DNA of 64,000 nt from Bacteroides acidifaciens (lineage in GTDB: Bacteria > Bacteroidota > Bacteroidia > Bacteroidales > Bacteroidaceae), in NCBI RefSeq assembly GCF_903181435.1, contig NZ_CAEUHO010000001.1, positions 2,108,001 through 2,172,000 on the forward strand, given 5' to 3'. The notes below the pieces were generated by a model that made no database searches, was not told the origin of the DNA, and saw nothing but the letters and a program-made list of their open reading frames with translations. Shown here in pieces: positions 18,232-26,440 of this stretch; the stretch's first letter is position 1; each line of letters opens with the position of its first letter. Both the position numbers and the translations under genes were made by a program.

Positions 18232-18262
18232 CTATTGTAATAACCCTTAAAACTAAAAAACA

Positions 18263-18577
18263 ATGTATACTATACAAGCAAATCCCAGCGGTACACGCAA
18301 CATAGAAGTATCTAACGAAAACTTGAGAACCATTGAAAAATATGCCCTGTTCCGCCACCTTATTGACAGCACCGGTATTGTAGATGAAAGCGTACTGGAT
18401 AAACTGAAGCTAAACATCCGTTCTCTCATCGCCAGCCAGGAAGAAGACAGCAAAGACTTGCTGGACCTCTGCATCGACGTGATTTATCACAATAATATGA
18501 AGGCATTCGGTTTGCAGCAGCTTATAAAGCTTTATCTCACCTGGCTTTCCAGTCCGGAAACGGAAGAAGAGGAGTAA
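18263..18577 (+). CDS. Small conserved hypothetical protein
   Basis: I do not recognise a family. The 104-residue protein starts MYTIQANPSGTRNIEVSNEN, is acidic at the C-terminus (ETEEEE) and predicted mostly helical (about 22-100), with no signal peptide or membrane segment. It is followed after 2 bp by the TusA-like gene, so the two are almost certainly co-transcribed and coupled. A -7 box lies 31 bp upstream. A role linked to the TusA-like partner is plausible but cannot be tested from sequence. Confidence 0.72.
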   Translation: MYTIQANPSGTRNIEVSNENLRTIEKYALFRHLIDSTGIVDESVLDKLKLNIRSLIASQEEDSKDLLDLCIDVIYHNNMKAFGLQQLIKLYLTWLSSPETEEEE

Positions 18578-18579
18578 CG

Positions 18580-18804
18580 ATGATTACGGTAGATACTCGC
18601 GGAACGACAGCTTACAGCCCGCTGATTCCAGCAATCAAAGCCATGTGTGGCACTTCTCCCGGTGAAACGATAGAGATTATTATGAACCATGCCGACGCAT
18701 TCCAGGATTTGAAAGAATATCTTTCCGAGCAAGGTATCGGTTTCCGCGAAATCTACGACGGAGAACAAATGACATTAGAGTTCACAATCAATAAGAAGTT
18801 TTGA
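18580..18804 (+). CDS. TusA/SirA-fold protein lacking the catalytic cysteine
   Basis: This 74-residue protein follows the TusA pattern from end to end: a beta strand ITVDTRG, the helix that begins where TusA has CPxP, the SPGETIEIIMNH turn (TusA: GE.L.V..DD), a DAFQDLKEYLSEQG helix and the closing strand MTLEFTINKKF. In TusA the CPxP cysteine accepts and passes on sulfur. Here that site reads TAYSPLIPAIKA, with Tyr-Ser in place of Cys-Pro, so persulfide transfer is not possible by the known mechanism. The fold may have been kept for binding. It is the second gene after the 104-residue protein, and its stop is followed at 3 bp by a 22-bp repeat array ending in a terminator. Confidence 0.72.
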   Translation: MITVDTRGTTAYSPLIPAIKAMCGTSPGETIEIIMNHADAFQDLKEYLSEQGIGFREIYDGEQMTLEFTINKKF

Positions 18805-18806
18805 AA

Positions 18807-18850
18807 AAACATCCTAATGATTGAAGTTAAACATCCCAATGAATAAAAAA
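18807..18850 (+). repeat. Two direct 22-bp units preceding a terminator (array 3)
   Basis: Units start at 18807 (AAACATCCTAATGA) and 18829 (AAACATCCCAATGA), exactly 22 bp apart and differing at one base of the core. An inverted copy begins one period later at 18851 (ATCATTGGGATGTTT) and can pair with either unit. Confidence 0.85.
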
Positions 18851-18868
18851 ATCATTGGGATGTTTTTT
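18829..18868 (+). terminator. Intrinsic terminator formed by the last direct and the inverted 22-bp unit
   Basis: AACATCCCAATGA / TCATTGGGATGTT, a 13-bp stem, followed by a T-run. It ends the 18263-18804 operon and lies immediately upstream of the ygiQ promoter. Confidence 0.85.
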
Positions 18869-18876
18869 ATTATCCT

Positions 18877-18884
18877 TATCTTTG
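18877..18884 (+). promoter_or_regulatory. -7 promoter element TATCTTTG for ygiQ (predicts a nearly leaderless mRNA)
   Basis: Exact TAnnTTTG only four bases before the ATG at 18889, so the predicted transcription start coincides with the start codon. Confidence 0.5.
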
Positions 18885-18888
18885 CGGC

Positions 18889-20781
18889 ATGAAAGAATAT
18901 CGATTGACCGACTGGTTACCCACTACTAAGAAAGAAGTAGAACTCCGCGGATGGAATGAATTGGATGTCATTCTCTTCAGCGCGGATGCTTATGTGGACC
19001 ATCCATCTTTTGGCACTGCCGTTATCGGGCGTATTCTCGAAGCAGAAGGTTTGAAAATAGCCATCGTACCTCAACCTAATTGGCGTGATGACCTGCGTGA
19101 TTTCAAAAAGCTGGGACGTCCCCGCCTGTTCTTTGGTATCTCCGGCGGATGCATGGACTCGATGGTAAACAAATATACCGCCAACAAACGGCTGCGCAGT
19201 GAGGATGCTTATACTCCCGACGGTCGTCCGGATATGCGTCCGGACTACCCTTCTACTGTTTACAGTCAAATTCTGAAAAGACTTTATCCCGATGTTCCCG
19301 TTATCTTAGGCGGCATTGAAGCCAGCATGAGGCGATTAAGCCATTATGACTATTGGCAGGACAAGGTACAAAAAAGCATTTTATGCGATAGTGGTGCAGA
19401 CTTACTCATTTATGGAATGGGTGAAAAGCCGATTGTAGACTTAACCCGGAAAATGAAAAGTTTACTTCCAACAGAAGAAGCTTCATTAACTACCAACGAC
19501 TTTAAAAAGATTATTGGAACAATCCCACAGACAGCCTATCTTTGCCGTGAGACAGAGTGGGTTTCCGATGCGGAAGATATCCAACTCTATTCACACGAAG
19601 AATGCCTGACGGATAAGAAAAAACACGCGAGCAATTTCCGGCACATTGAAGAAGAATCCAATAAATATGCGGCTGCACGTATCACGCAAGTTGTGGGTAA
19701 TAGGGTTGTAATAGTCAATCCCCCTTATCCACCAATGAGCCAGGAAGATCTGGACCGTTCTTTCGATTTGCCATATACCCGCCTGCCGCATCCTAAATAT
19801 AAGGGAAAGCGGATTCCCGCTTATGATATGATTAAGTTTTCCATCAATATTCATCGGGGATGCTTTGGTGGTTGTGCGTTCTGCACTATTTCCGCGCATC
19901 AGGGGAAATTTATCGTTAGCCGTAGTAAAGAGTCTATTCTGAAAGAAGTAAAAGAAGTTATCCAGTTGCCGGACTTCAAAGGATATTTAAGTGACTTGGG
20001 CGGCCCTTCCGCCAATATGTATCAGATGAAAGGGAAAGATGAATCTATCTGCAAAAAATGCAAGCGACCATCATGTATCCATCCGAAAGTTTGCCCTAAC
20101 CTGAATTCGGATCATCGTCCGTTATTGGATATTTATCATGCGGTAGATGCTTTGCCCGGTATTAAGAAATCTTTTATCGGCAGTGGGATACGTTATGATC
20201 TGCTGCTTCATCAGAGTAAAGATGCAGCCATCAACCGCAGTACTGCCGAATATACCCGTGAGTTGATTGTCAATCACGTTAGCGGTCGTCTGAAAGTGGC
20301 TCCCGAACATACCAGTGCAGGTGTATTGTCGATAATGCGCAAACCATCCTTCGAACAGTTCGAAACATTCAAGAAGATATTCGACCGCATTAATAGGGAA
20401 GAGAATCTGCGCCAACAACTGATTCCTTATTTTATCTCTTCACACCCGGGTTGTAAGGAAGAAGATATGGCAGAACTCGCTGTTATCACCAAACGTTTGG
20501 ACTTTCACCTGGAACAAGTACAGGACTTCACTCCTACTCCGATGACAGTAGCCACCGAAACATGGTACACGGGGTTTCATCCGCACACCTTGGAACCGGT
20601 ATTCAGTGCTAAGACCCAACGGGAGAAACTAGCTCAACGGCAATTCTTCTTTTGGTATAAGCCGGAAGAACGCAAGAACATTATCAATGAATTGAGACGA
20701 ATCGGGCGTTCGGACTTGATAGACAAATTATATGGAAAAGGAAAAGAAGTAGAAAGAAACAAAGCCAGAGGAAAAAGATAA
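18889..20781 (+). CDS. ygiQ: YgiQ family radical SAM protein
   Basis: Radical SAM enzyme of unknown reaction, conserved across bacteria. The 630 residues are of normal length. An N-terminal YgiQ domain (DVILFSADAYVDHPSFG, cobalamin-binding-like fold) precedes the radical SAM core, whose cluster motif is CFGGCAFCTISAHQGK near residue 326. A further Cys cluster (CKKCKRPSCIHPKVC, about 386-400) probably binds a second iron-sulfur cluster or metal. The tail is basic. The start at 18889 keeps the LPTTKKEVELRGW segment shared with other YgiQ proteins. The stop codon lies within a bidirectional terminator shared with mfd. Confidence 0.93.
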   Translation: MKEYRLTDWLPTTKKEVELRGWNELDVILFSADAYVDHPSFGTAVIGRILEAEGLKIAIVPQPNWRDDLRDFKKLGRPRLFFGISGGCMDSMVNKYTANKRLRSEDAYTPDGRPDMRPDYPSTVYSQILKRLYPDVPVILGGIEASMRRLSHYDYWQDKVQKSILCDSGADLLIYGMGEKPIVDLTRKMKSLLPTEEASLTTNDFKKIIGTIPQTAYLCRETEWVSDAEDIQLYSHEECLTDKKKHASNFRHIEEESNKYAAARITQVVGNRVVIVNPPYPPMSQEDLDRSFDLPYTRLPHPKYKGKRIPAYDMIKFSINIHRGCFGGCAFCTISAHQGKFIVSRSKESILKEVKEVIQLPDFKGYLSDLGGPSANMYQMKGKDESICKKCKRPSCIHPKVCPNLNSDHRPLLDIYHAVDALPGIKKSFIGSGIRYDLLLHQSKDAAINRSTAEYTRELIVNHVSGRLKVAPEHTSAGVLSIMRKPSFEQFETFKKIFDRINREENLRQQLIPYFISSHPGCKEEDMAELAVITKRLDFHLEQVQDFTPTPMTVATETWYTGFHPHTLEPVFSAKTQREKLAQRQFFFWYKPEERKNIINELRRIGRSDLIDKLYGKGKEVERNKARGKR

Positions 20782-20812
20782 ATAGACAGAACCGCCTGTC
20801 TATTTATCTTTT
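20773..20812. terminator. Bidirectional terminator containing the stop codons of ygiQ and mfd
   Basis: Perfect 17-bp arms AAAAGATAAATAGACAG / CTGTCTATTTATCTTTT with loop AACCGC. The A- and T-rich ends make it work on both strands. The ygiQ TAA (20779-20781) and mfd TAG (20800-20802 on the minus strand) both fall in the stem. Confidence 0.9.
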
Positions 20813-23800
20813 ACCGGCAATGCCACAATCTCTTGCAGCACACTGACTGCTGTCTCTACATTCGACACATCCTTAATCAGCATACTCCGTTTTCCATTCT
20901 GTTCCCTCAAATCGCAACGACGGGTATATTTCATCATATAGTCTATCACCTTACCGAAAGCCTGGCTCTGGTAGAACGGACTATCCGGATTGGATACAAA
21001 GAACAAGGTCATGCGCCCGCCTTTCAGGAATATCTTTTCTGCTCCCAGACGTGCTGCGAGGCGGCGGAGAGGTACAATACGCAACAACTCCTGCGTTTCC
21101 GGCGGAACAGGGCCGAAACGGTCTTCGAGGCGGGAGCGGAAAGCGTCTACGTCTTTGTCTAATGTCAATCCGTCCAGTTCGCGATAGAGCAACATGCGTT
21201 CGCTGCTACCGGTTACGTAATTGGCTGGCAATAACAGCTCAAGGTCGCTCTCTACCTGACATTCGTCCACAAATCCTTCACCGCTAATCTGTCCTTCGCC
21301 CTTGATTTCATCGGCATATAAATCGGCAAACTCGTCGTTCTTCAGTTCATGGACGGCTTCGGAAAGAATCTTCTGATAAGTTTCATATCCCAAGTCGGCC
21401 ACGAACCCGCTTTGTTCCGCACCGAGCAGGTTTCCTGCTCCACGAATATCCAAATCCTGCATGGCAATATGGATTCCACTTCCAAGGTCGCTAAAGTTCT
21501 CGATGGCCTGAAGCCGGCGTTTTCCTTCTGTCGTAAGACTACTCAATGGCGGAGCCAGCAGATAACAGAAGGCTTTCTTATTGCTGCGCCCCACCCGGCC
21601 ACGCATCTGGTGAAGGTCGCTCAATCCGAAATTCTGTGCCTGGTTGATGATGATGGTATTGGCATTCGGAATGTCAATGCCACTTTCAATGATAGTTGTT
21701 GCCAGAAGCACATCATAATCATAGTTGACAAAGTCTAAAATGATTTTCTCCAGTTGCGACGGTTCCATCTGCCCATGCCCGATTGTTACACGGCAGTCCG
21801 GGATGTGGCGTTCAATCATCGCTTTTAATTCGGGCAGATTGGCAATCCGGTTATTGACGAAGAAAACCTGTCCGTTACGACTCATCTCGAAATTAATGGC
21901 ATCCGTGATTACTTCTTCATTGAAGGTGTGGACTTCGGTCTGAATCGGATAACGGTTGGGCGGCGGGGTAGAAATAACACTCAGGTCGCGCGCGCCCATC
22001 AATGAGAATTGAAGTGTACGGGGAATCGGGGTGGCGGTCATTGTCAATGTATCTACATTCACTTTTAGCTGACGCAGCTTTTCTTTTACGGAAACTCCGA
22101 ACTTCTGCTCTTCGTCAACTATCAGCAGCCCCAGGTCTTTGAACTGCACATCTTTTCCCAAGATACGGTGCGTGCCGATAAGGATGCCGATTTCTCCTTC
22201 TTTCAATCCTTTCAGAACTGCTTTGGACTGTGCTGCCGTACGTGCGCGGCTGAGATAATCCACCCGGCATGGCAATCCTTTCAGACGCTCGCGGAATGTC
22301 TGGAAATGCTGATAGGCAAGTACCGTTGTCGGCACCAGGACAGCTACCTGCTTATTATCGGCCACTGCTTTGAAGGCGGCACGGACAGCAACTTCTGTTT
22401 TTCCGAAACCTACGTCTCCACAAACCAAACGGTCCATCGGACGGTCGCTTTCCATATCGGCCTTGACTTCGACAGTCGCTTTGCTCTGATCGGGCGTGTC
22501 TTCATAAATAAAGGATGCTTCCAATTCGCGCTGCAAGAAACTGTCGGGACTATATGAGAATCCCTTTTCCTGCCGGCGTTGCGAATACAGCTTTATCAAA
22601 TCACGGGCTATGTCCTTTATTTTGCTCTTCGTGCGCTCTTTCAGTTTCTCCCATGCACCCGTGCCCAATTTATTCAGCCGAGGGGCTTCGCCTTCTTTTC
22701 CTTTATATTTAGAAACCTTATGCAGGGAGTGTATAGAGACAAATACAACATCTTCATTCTGAAAGACCAGTTTCAATACTTCCTGCGTAGTGTCCCCATT
22801 CGGAATACGCACCAAACCGGAAAAACGCCCGATGCCATGATCCGTATGCACGACATAATCGCCCGGAGTAAATTGGTTCAATTCTTTCAAGGAAAGAGCC
22901 ACTTTTCCCGAACGTGCCTTATCGCTCTTCAGATTGTATTTATGGAAACGGTCGAACAGTTGATGGTCCGTAAAGATGCAAAGACGCAAAGTGTTGTCAA
23001 CAAATCCTTCGTGAATGGTACGCTCCACAGCGGTGAACTGTATCTTGTCACCACGATCCTCGAAAATAGCTTTGATACGCTCCGTCTGCTTCGTGCTGTC
23101 ACTACATATGTAAAGCGAATATCCTTTCTCCAGATAATCCTTGAAGGAACTTGCCACTAAATCGAAATTCTTATGAAAGATTGGTTGGGCGGAAGTGCTG
23201 AAAGTGATACTGGCATTCGGCGTGCCGGTCGGCTTGTTTCCAAACTCCAACCGACGGAAATCAAGTGCACGTACCGTAAATTCACTGCCGTCTATCAGTT
23301 TTCCTTCCAGTGTAATCCCTCCGTTCTCTTCGGCTTCCTGAACGGCTATCGCCTGCGGTGTCAGTGCATCGTCGTGCACTGCCTGTATCCGCTCACGCAA
23401 CCAAAGGAAATCACGCATTGCCAAAGTTGTCTCTTTCGGGATAAAATCCAGGAAAGAGGTGGTCACCTCTCCGGTCACTGCCAAATCGGGCACAATAGAT
23501 ACTCCGTCTTTCTTCTCACGGGATAATTGGGTTTCTACTTCAAAGGTGCGGACACTCTCCACTTCATCGCCAAAGAAGTCGATACGATAGGGATACTCCG
23601 AAGCAAAAGAAAAGACGTCGATAATGCTTCCGCGAACGGCGTATTGTCCCGGTTCATATACATAATCCACATATTCAAAGCCGTAGCTATGCAAAACGTC
23701 CGTTATAAATGTGGTGTCCACTTTCTCGCCGACGTTCAGTTTCAACGTCTTGTTGCTCAGTTCCTTGCGGGATACGACTTTTTCTGCCAACGCATCCGGA

Positions 23801-24174
23801 TAAGTTACAATGCACAAGCCTTTCTCCCCTTTCTGCAAACGGCTCAGTACTTCGGTACGAAGAATCTCATTCGCTGCGTCTTTCTGCCCATACTTGATGG
23901 AACGACGGAAGGAGGAGGGAAAGAAAAGCACTGTCTCCGCACCCAATATCTGCGTCAGGTCATGATAGAAATATCCGGCTTCTTCAAGGTCGCCTAAAAC
24001 AAATACAAACGGGCAACCGCCCTCTTGTACCAACACAGAAGAAAAAAGGGAAGCGGCAGATGCACACAGTCCGCCACAAAAGATAGTCTGGACAGAGGTG
24101 TCCTTCAACAAGCGCTTCATAACTGCCGTATTGGGGTGGGCAGCATATTGTTGTTGCAACTCAGTTATTGTCAT
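20800..24174 (-). CDS. mfd: Transcription-repair coupling factor Mfd
   Basis: Translocase that removes RNA polymerase stalled at DNA lesions and recruits UvrA. The protein is 1124 residues from the ATG at 24174. It shows a UvrB-like N-terminal module, an RNA-polymerase-interacting CarD-like domain (FTPGDYVVHTDHGIGRFSG, about 500), a RecG-like helicase core with Walker A CGDVGFGKTEVA (about 635) and DEEQ box IVDEEQKFG, motif III MTATPIPRTL, TRG motif region (QMRGRVGRS) and the C-terminal UvrA-inhibitory domain. An in-frame Met 34 codons upstream is rejected: the -7 box TACTTTTG at 24195-24202 lies downstream of it. Length then matches the family. Confidence 0.96.
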   Translation of the reverse strand: MTITELQQQYAAHPNTAVMKRLLKDTSVQTIFCGGLCASAASLFSSVLVQEGGCPFVFVLGDLEEAGYFYHDLTQILGAETVLFFPSSFRRSIKYGQKDAANEILRTEVLSRLQKGEKGLCIVTYPDALAEKVVSRKELSNKTLKLNVGEKVDTTFITDVLHSYGFEYVDYVYEPGQYAVRGSIIDVFSFASEYPYRIDFFGDEVESVRTFEVETQLSREKKDGVSIVPDLAVTGEVTTSFLDFIPKETTLAMRDFLWLRERIQAVHDDALTPQAIAVQEAEENGGITLEGKLIDGSEFTVRALDFRRLEFGNKPTGTPNASITFSTSAQPIFHKNFDLVASSFKDYLEKGYSLYICSDSTKQTERIKAIFEDRGDKIQFTAVERTIHEGFVDNTLRLCIFTDHQLFDRFHKYNLKSDKARSGKVALSLKELNQFTPGDYVVHTDHGIGRFSGLVRIPNGDTTQEVLKLVFQNEDVVFVSIHSLHKVSKYKGKEGEAPRLNKLGTGAWEKLKERTKSKIKDIARDLIKLYSQRRQEKGFSYSPDSFLQRELEASFIYEDTPDQSKATVEVKADMESDRPMDRLVCGDVGFGKTEVAVRAAFKAVADNKQVAVLVPTTVLAYQHFQTFRERLKGLPCRVDYLSRARTAAQSKAVLKGLKEGEIGILIGTHRILGKDVQFKDLGLLIVDEEQKFGVSVKEKLRQLKVNVDTLTMTATPIPRTLQFSLMGARDLSVISTPPPNRYPIQTEVHTFNEEVITDAINFEMSRNGQVFFVNNRIANLPELKAMIERHIPDCRVTIGHGQMEPSQLEKIILDFVNYDYDVLLATTIIESGIDIPNANTIIINQAQNFGLSDLHQMRGRVGRSNKKAFCYLLAPPLSSLTTEGKRRLQAIENFSDLGSGIHIAMQDLDIRGAGNLLGAEQSGFVADLGYETYQKILSEAVHELKNDEFADLYADEIKGEGQISGEGFVDECQVESDLELLLPANYVTGSSERMLLYRELDGLTLDKDVDAFRSRLEDRFGPVPPETQELLRIVPLRRLAARLGAEKIFLKGGRMTLFFVSNPDSPFYQSQAFGKVIDYMMKYTRRCDLREQNGKRSMLIKDVSNVETAVSVLQEIVALPVKDK

Positions 24175-24194
24175 ACCTATTAAGAATTTCACCG

Positions 24195-24202
24195 CAAAAG
24201 TA
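24195..24202 (-). promoter_or_regulatory. -7 promoter element TACTTTTG for mfd
   Basis: Exact TAnnTTTG on the minus strand 21 bp upstream of the ATG at 24174; it fixes the mfd start. Confidence 0.6.
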
Positions 24203-24318
24203 CAAAAAATAATGGGAGTACATACTTTAAGGATGGAAGTATTGCAAAGGGGGATTCCCAATGAAGCATAGCGCACGTTAAATTTTCCTTAGTTCGCCTA
24301 TAACTAAAGGAAAAGAGC

Positions 24319-24326
24319 TACTTTTG
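24319..24326 (+). promoter_or_regulatory. -7 promoter element TACTTTTG for the polyprenol-phosphate glycosyltransferase operon
   Basis: Exact TAnnTTTG 24 bp upstream of the ATG at 24350; -33 not evident. Confidence 0.5.
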
Positions 24327-24349
24327 TTTCTAAATTTTATAGTAACTAT

Positions 24350-25093
24350 ATGCAAACATCGGATAGCATCGTAATTATCCCTACCTATAACGAACGGGAG
24401 AACATAGAAAATATCATCCGCGCCGTTTTCGGACTTCCTAAAGTATTCCATATCCTGGTAATAGAGGACGGGTCTCCGGACGGAACGGCAAATATAGTAA
24501 AAAAACTGCAACAAGAATTTCCCGAACGCCTTTTCATGATTGAACGTAAAGGGAAACTGGGACTGGGAACCGCTTATATCGCCGGTTTCAAATGGGCACT
24601 GGAACATACATACGAATATATCTTCGAAATGGATGCCGACTTCAGCCATAACCCGAACGACCTCCCACGGCTGTATCAGGCTTGCTCGGAACAGGGTGGA
24701 GATGTGTCTATCGGCTCCCGTTATGTCAGCGGAGTGAACGTAGTGAACTGGCCAATGGGACGGGTACTGATGTCTTATTTCGCATCCAAATATGTGAGGT
24801 TTATCACAGGCATTCCCGTACACGACACCACCGCCGGATTCGTCTGTTACCGTCGCCAAGTATTGGAAACGATTGATTTAGACCATATCCGCTTCAAAGG
24901 ATACGCTTTTCAGATTGAAATGAAATTCACCGCTTATAAATGTGGCTTTAAAATCATCGAAGTTCCCGTTATCTTCATCAACCGTGAACTGGGCACTTCC
25001 AAGATGAACAGCAGCATCTTCGGAGAGGCCATATTCGGTGTGATTAAATTAAAAACAAATAGTTGGTTCCATAAATTCCCGCAAAAGAAATGA
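24350..25093 (+). CDS. Polyprenol monophosphomannose synthase-like glycosyltransferase (GT2, DPM1 type)
   Basis: Transfers a sugar from a nucleotide donor (GDP-mannose in characterised relatives) to polyprenyl phosphate at the cytoplasmic face, supplying a lipid-linked donor. The 247-residue catalytic domain starts SDSIVIIPTYNERENI and has VIEDGSPDGTA, EMDADFSHNP (the DxD-like metal site) and the DTTAGFVCYRR acceptor loop. No C-terminal membrane domain is present, as in the single-domain DPM1 form. Its stop overlaps the dihydroorotase start by four bases (ATGA), so the two are translationally coupled. Donor sugar is inferred from family only. Confidence 0.88.
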   Translation: MQTSDSIVIIPTYNERENIENIIRAVFGLPKVFHILVIEDGSPDGTANIVKKLQQEFPERLFMIERKGKLGLGTAYIAGFKWALEHTYEYIFEMDADFSHNPNDLPRLYQACSEQGGDVSIGSRYVSGVNVVNWPMGRVLMSYFASKYVRFITGIPVHDTTAGFVCYRRQVLETIDLDHIRFKGYAFQIEMKFTAYKCGFKIIEVPVIFINRELGTSKMNSSIFGEAIFGVIKLKTNSWFHKFPQKK

Positions 25094-26430
25094 AACGTAC
25101 ACTGATTCAAAATGCCGTTATTGTAAACGAAGGAAGAAAAGTTCTGGGCTCTGTCGTAATAGAAAATGAGATTATCGCCGAAATATTAGTAGGCGACGAG
25201 AAAACAACCATACCTTGTGACGAAATTATAGACGCGACCGGATGCTACCTATTGCCGGGCGCCATCGACGAACATGTTCATTTCCGTGATCCCGGGTTGA
25301 CTCATAAAGCGGATATTACCACAGAAAGCCATGCCGCGGCAGCCGGTGGTGTCACTTCCATCATGGATATGCCGAATACAAATCCACAGACAACTACTTT
25401 GGAAGCCTTGAATGAAAAACTCGCTTTATTGGGCGAGAAGTCTGTTGTCAACTATTCCTGCTACTTCGGAGCGACCAATAACAACTACACCCAGTTTGCG
25501 CAACTGGATAAGCATCGTGTTTGTGGCGTGAAATTATTTATGGGTTCGAGTACCGGGAATATGTTGGTAGACCGCATGGCCAGCCTGCGCAATATATTCG
25601 GCGGAACTGATTTGCTCATCGCTGCCCACTGCGAAGACCAGGGAATCATCAAAGAGAATACGGATAAATATAAAAAGGAATACGGTGACGATGTACCATT
25701 GGCTCTCCATCCTGTAATCAGGTCGGAAGAGGCTTGTTTCCGTTCTTCCGAACTGGCTGTGCAACTGGCACGCGAAGCAAACGCCCGCCTGCACATCATG
25801 CACATTTCCACAGCCAAAGAACTAAGCCTGTTCTCTGACGCTCCTTTGGCGGAAAAGAGAATTACGGCAGAAGCCTGTGTTTCCCATCTGCTCTTTACGG
25901 AAAATGACTACGGGACACTCGGTGCACGCATCAAGTGTAACCCTGCCATCAAGACGGCAGAAGACCGGAAGGCCTTGCAGGAGGCTGTCAACAGTGGCTT
26001 GATTGATGCCATCGCAACCGACCATGCCCCGCACTTGCTAAGCGAGAAAGAAGGTGGGGCTTTAAAGGCCATGTCCGGTATGCCAATGATACAATTCTCG
26101 TTAGTCAGCATGTTGGAACTTGTGGATAAGGGAGTATTCTCTATTGAAAAGGTAGTGGAAAAGATGGCTCATGCACCGGCTCAAATGTACCAAATCAATA
26201 ATCGCGGATTCATTCATAAGGGATATCAGGCAGACCTTGTACTGGTACGCCCCGACTCTGAATGGACGGTAACGGCAGACTGTATTTTAAGCAAATGCAA
26301 ATGGAGTCCGTTAGAAGGACGCACCTTGCACTGGAAAGTGGAGAAAACATTTGTAAACGGACATCTGTTATACAATAACGGAGAAATAGACGAGAGATAT
26401 CGCGGACAAGAGTTATTCTTTGAACGCTAA
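25090..26430 (+). CDS. pyrC: Dihydroorotase
   Basis: Cyclises carbamoyl aspartate to dihydroorotate in pyrimidine synthesis. The 446-residue protein is a class I (long) amidohydrolase: metal-binding DEHVHFRDPG (about 58), the carbamylated-lysine segment GVKLFMGSSTGN (about 145), His ligands in AAHCEDQG and LHIMHIST and the catalytic Asp of IATDHAPHL. Allantoinase-like relatives look similar, but the HFRDPG form and the absence of purine-catabolic neighbours favour dihydroorotase. It overlaps the upstream glycosyltransferase by ATGA and is followed 10 bp later by the methionine-synthase activation protein. Confidence 0.9.
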   Translation: MKRTLIQNAVIVNEGRKVLGSVVIENEIIAEILVGDEKTTIPCDEIIDATGCYLLPGAIDEHVHFRDPGLTHKADITTESHAAAAGGVTSIMDMPNTNPQTTTLEALNEKLALLGEKSVVNYSCYFGATNNNYTQFAQLDKHRVCGVKLFMGSSTGNMLVDRMASLRNIFGGTDLLIAAHCEDQGIIKENTDKYKKEYGDDVPLALHPVIRSEEACFRSSELAVQLAREANARLHIMHISTAKELSLFSDAPLAEKRITAEACVSHLLFTENDYGTLGARIKCNPAIKTAEDRKALQEAVNSGLIDAIATDHAPHLLSEKEGGALKAMSGMPMIQFSLVSMLELVDKGVFSIEKVVEKMAHAPAQMYQINNRGFIHKGYQADLVLVRPDSEWTVTADCILSKCKWSPLEGRTLHWKVEKTFVNGHLLYNNGEIDERYRGQELFFER

Positions 26431-26440
26431 ATGACAATTT

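Noticed and set aside
24175..24276. 34-codon N-terminal extension of Mfd
   Set aside because: The -7 box at 24195-24202 lies within it, and homologues begin at the MTITELQQ equivalent.
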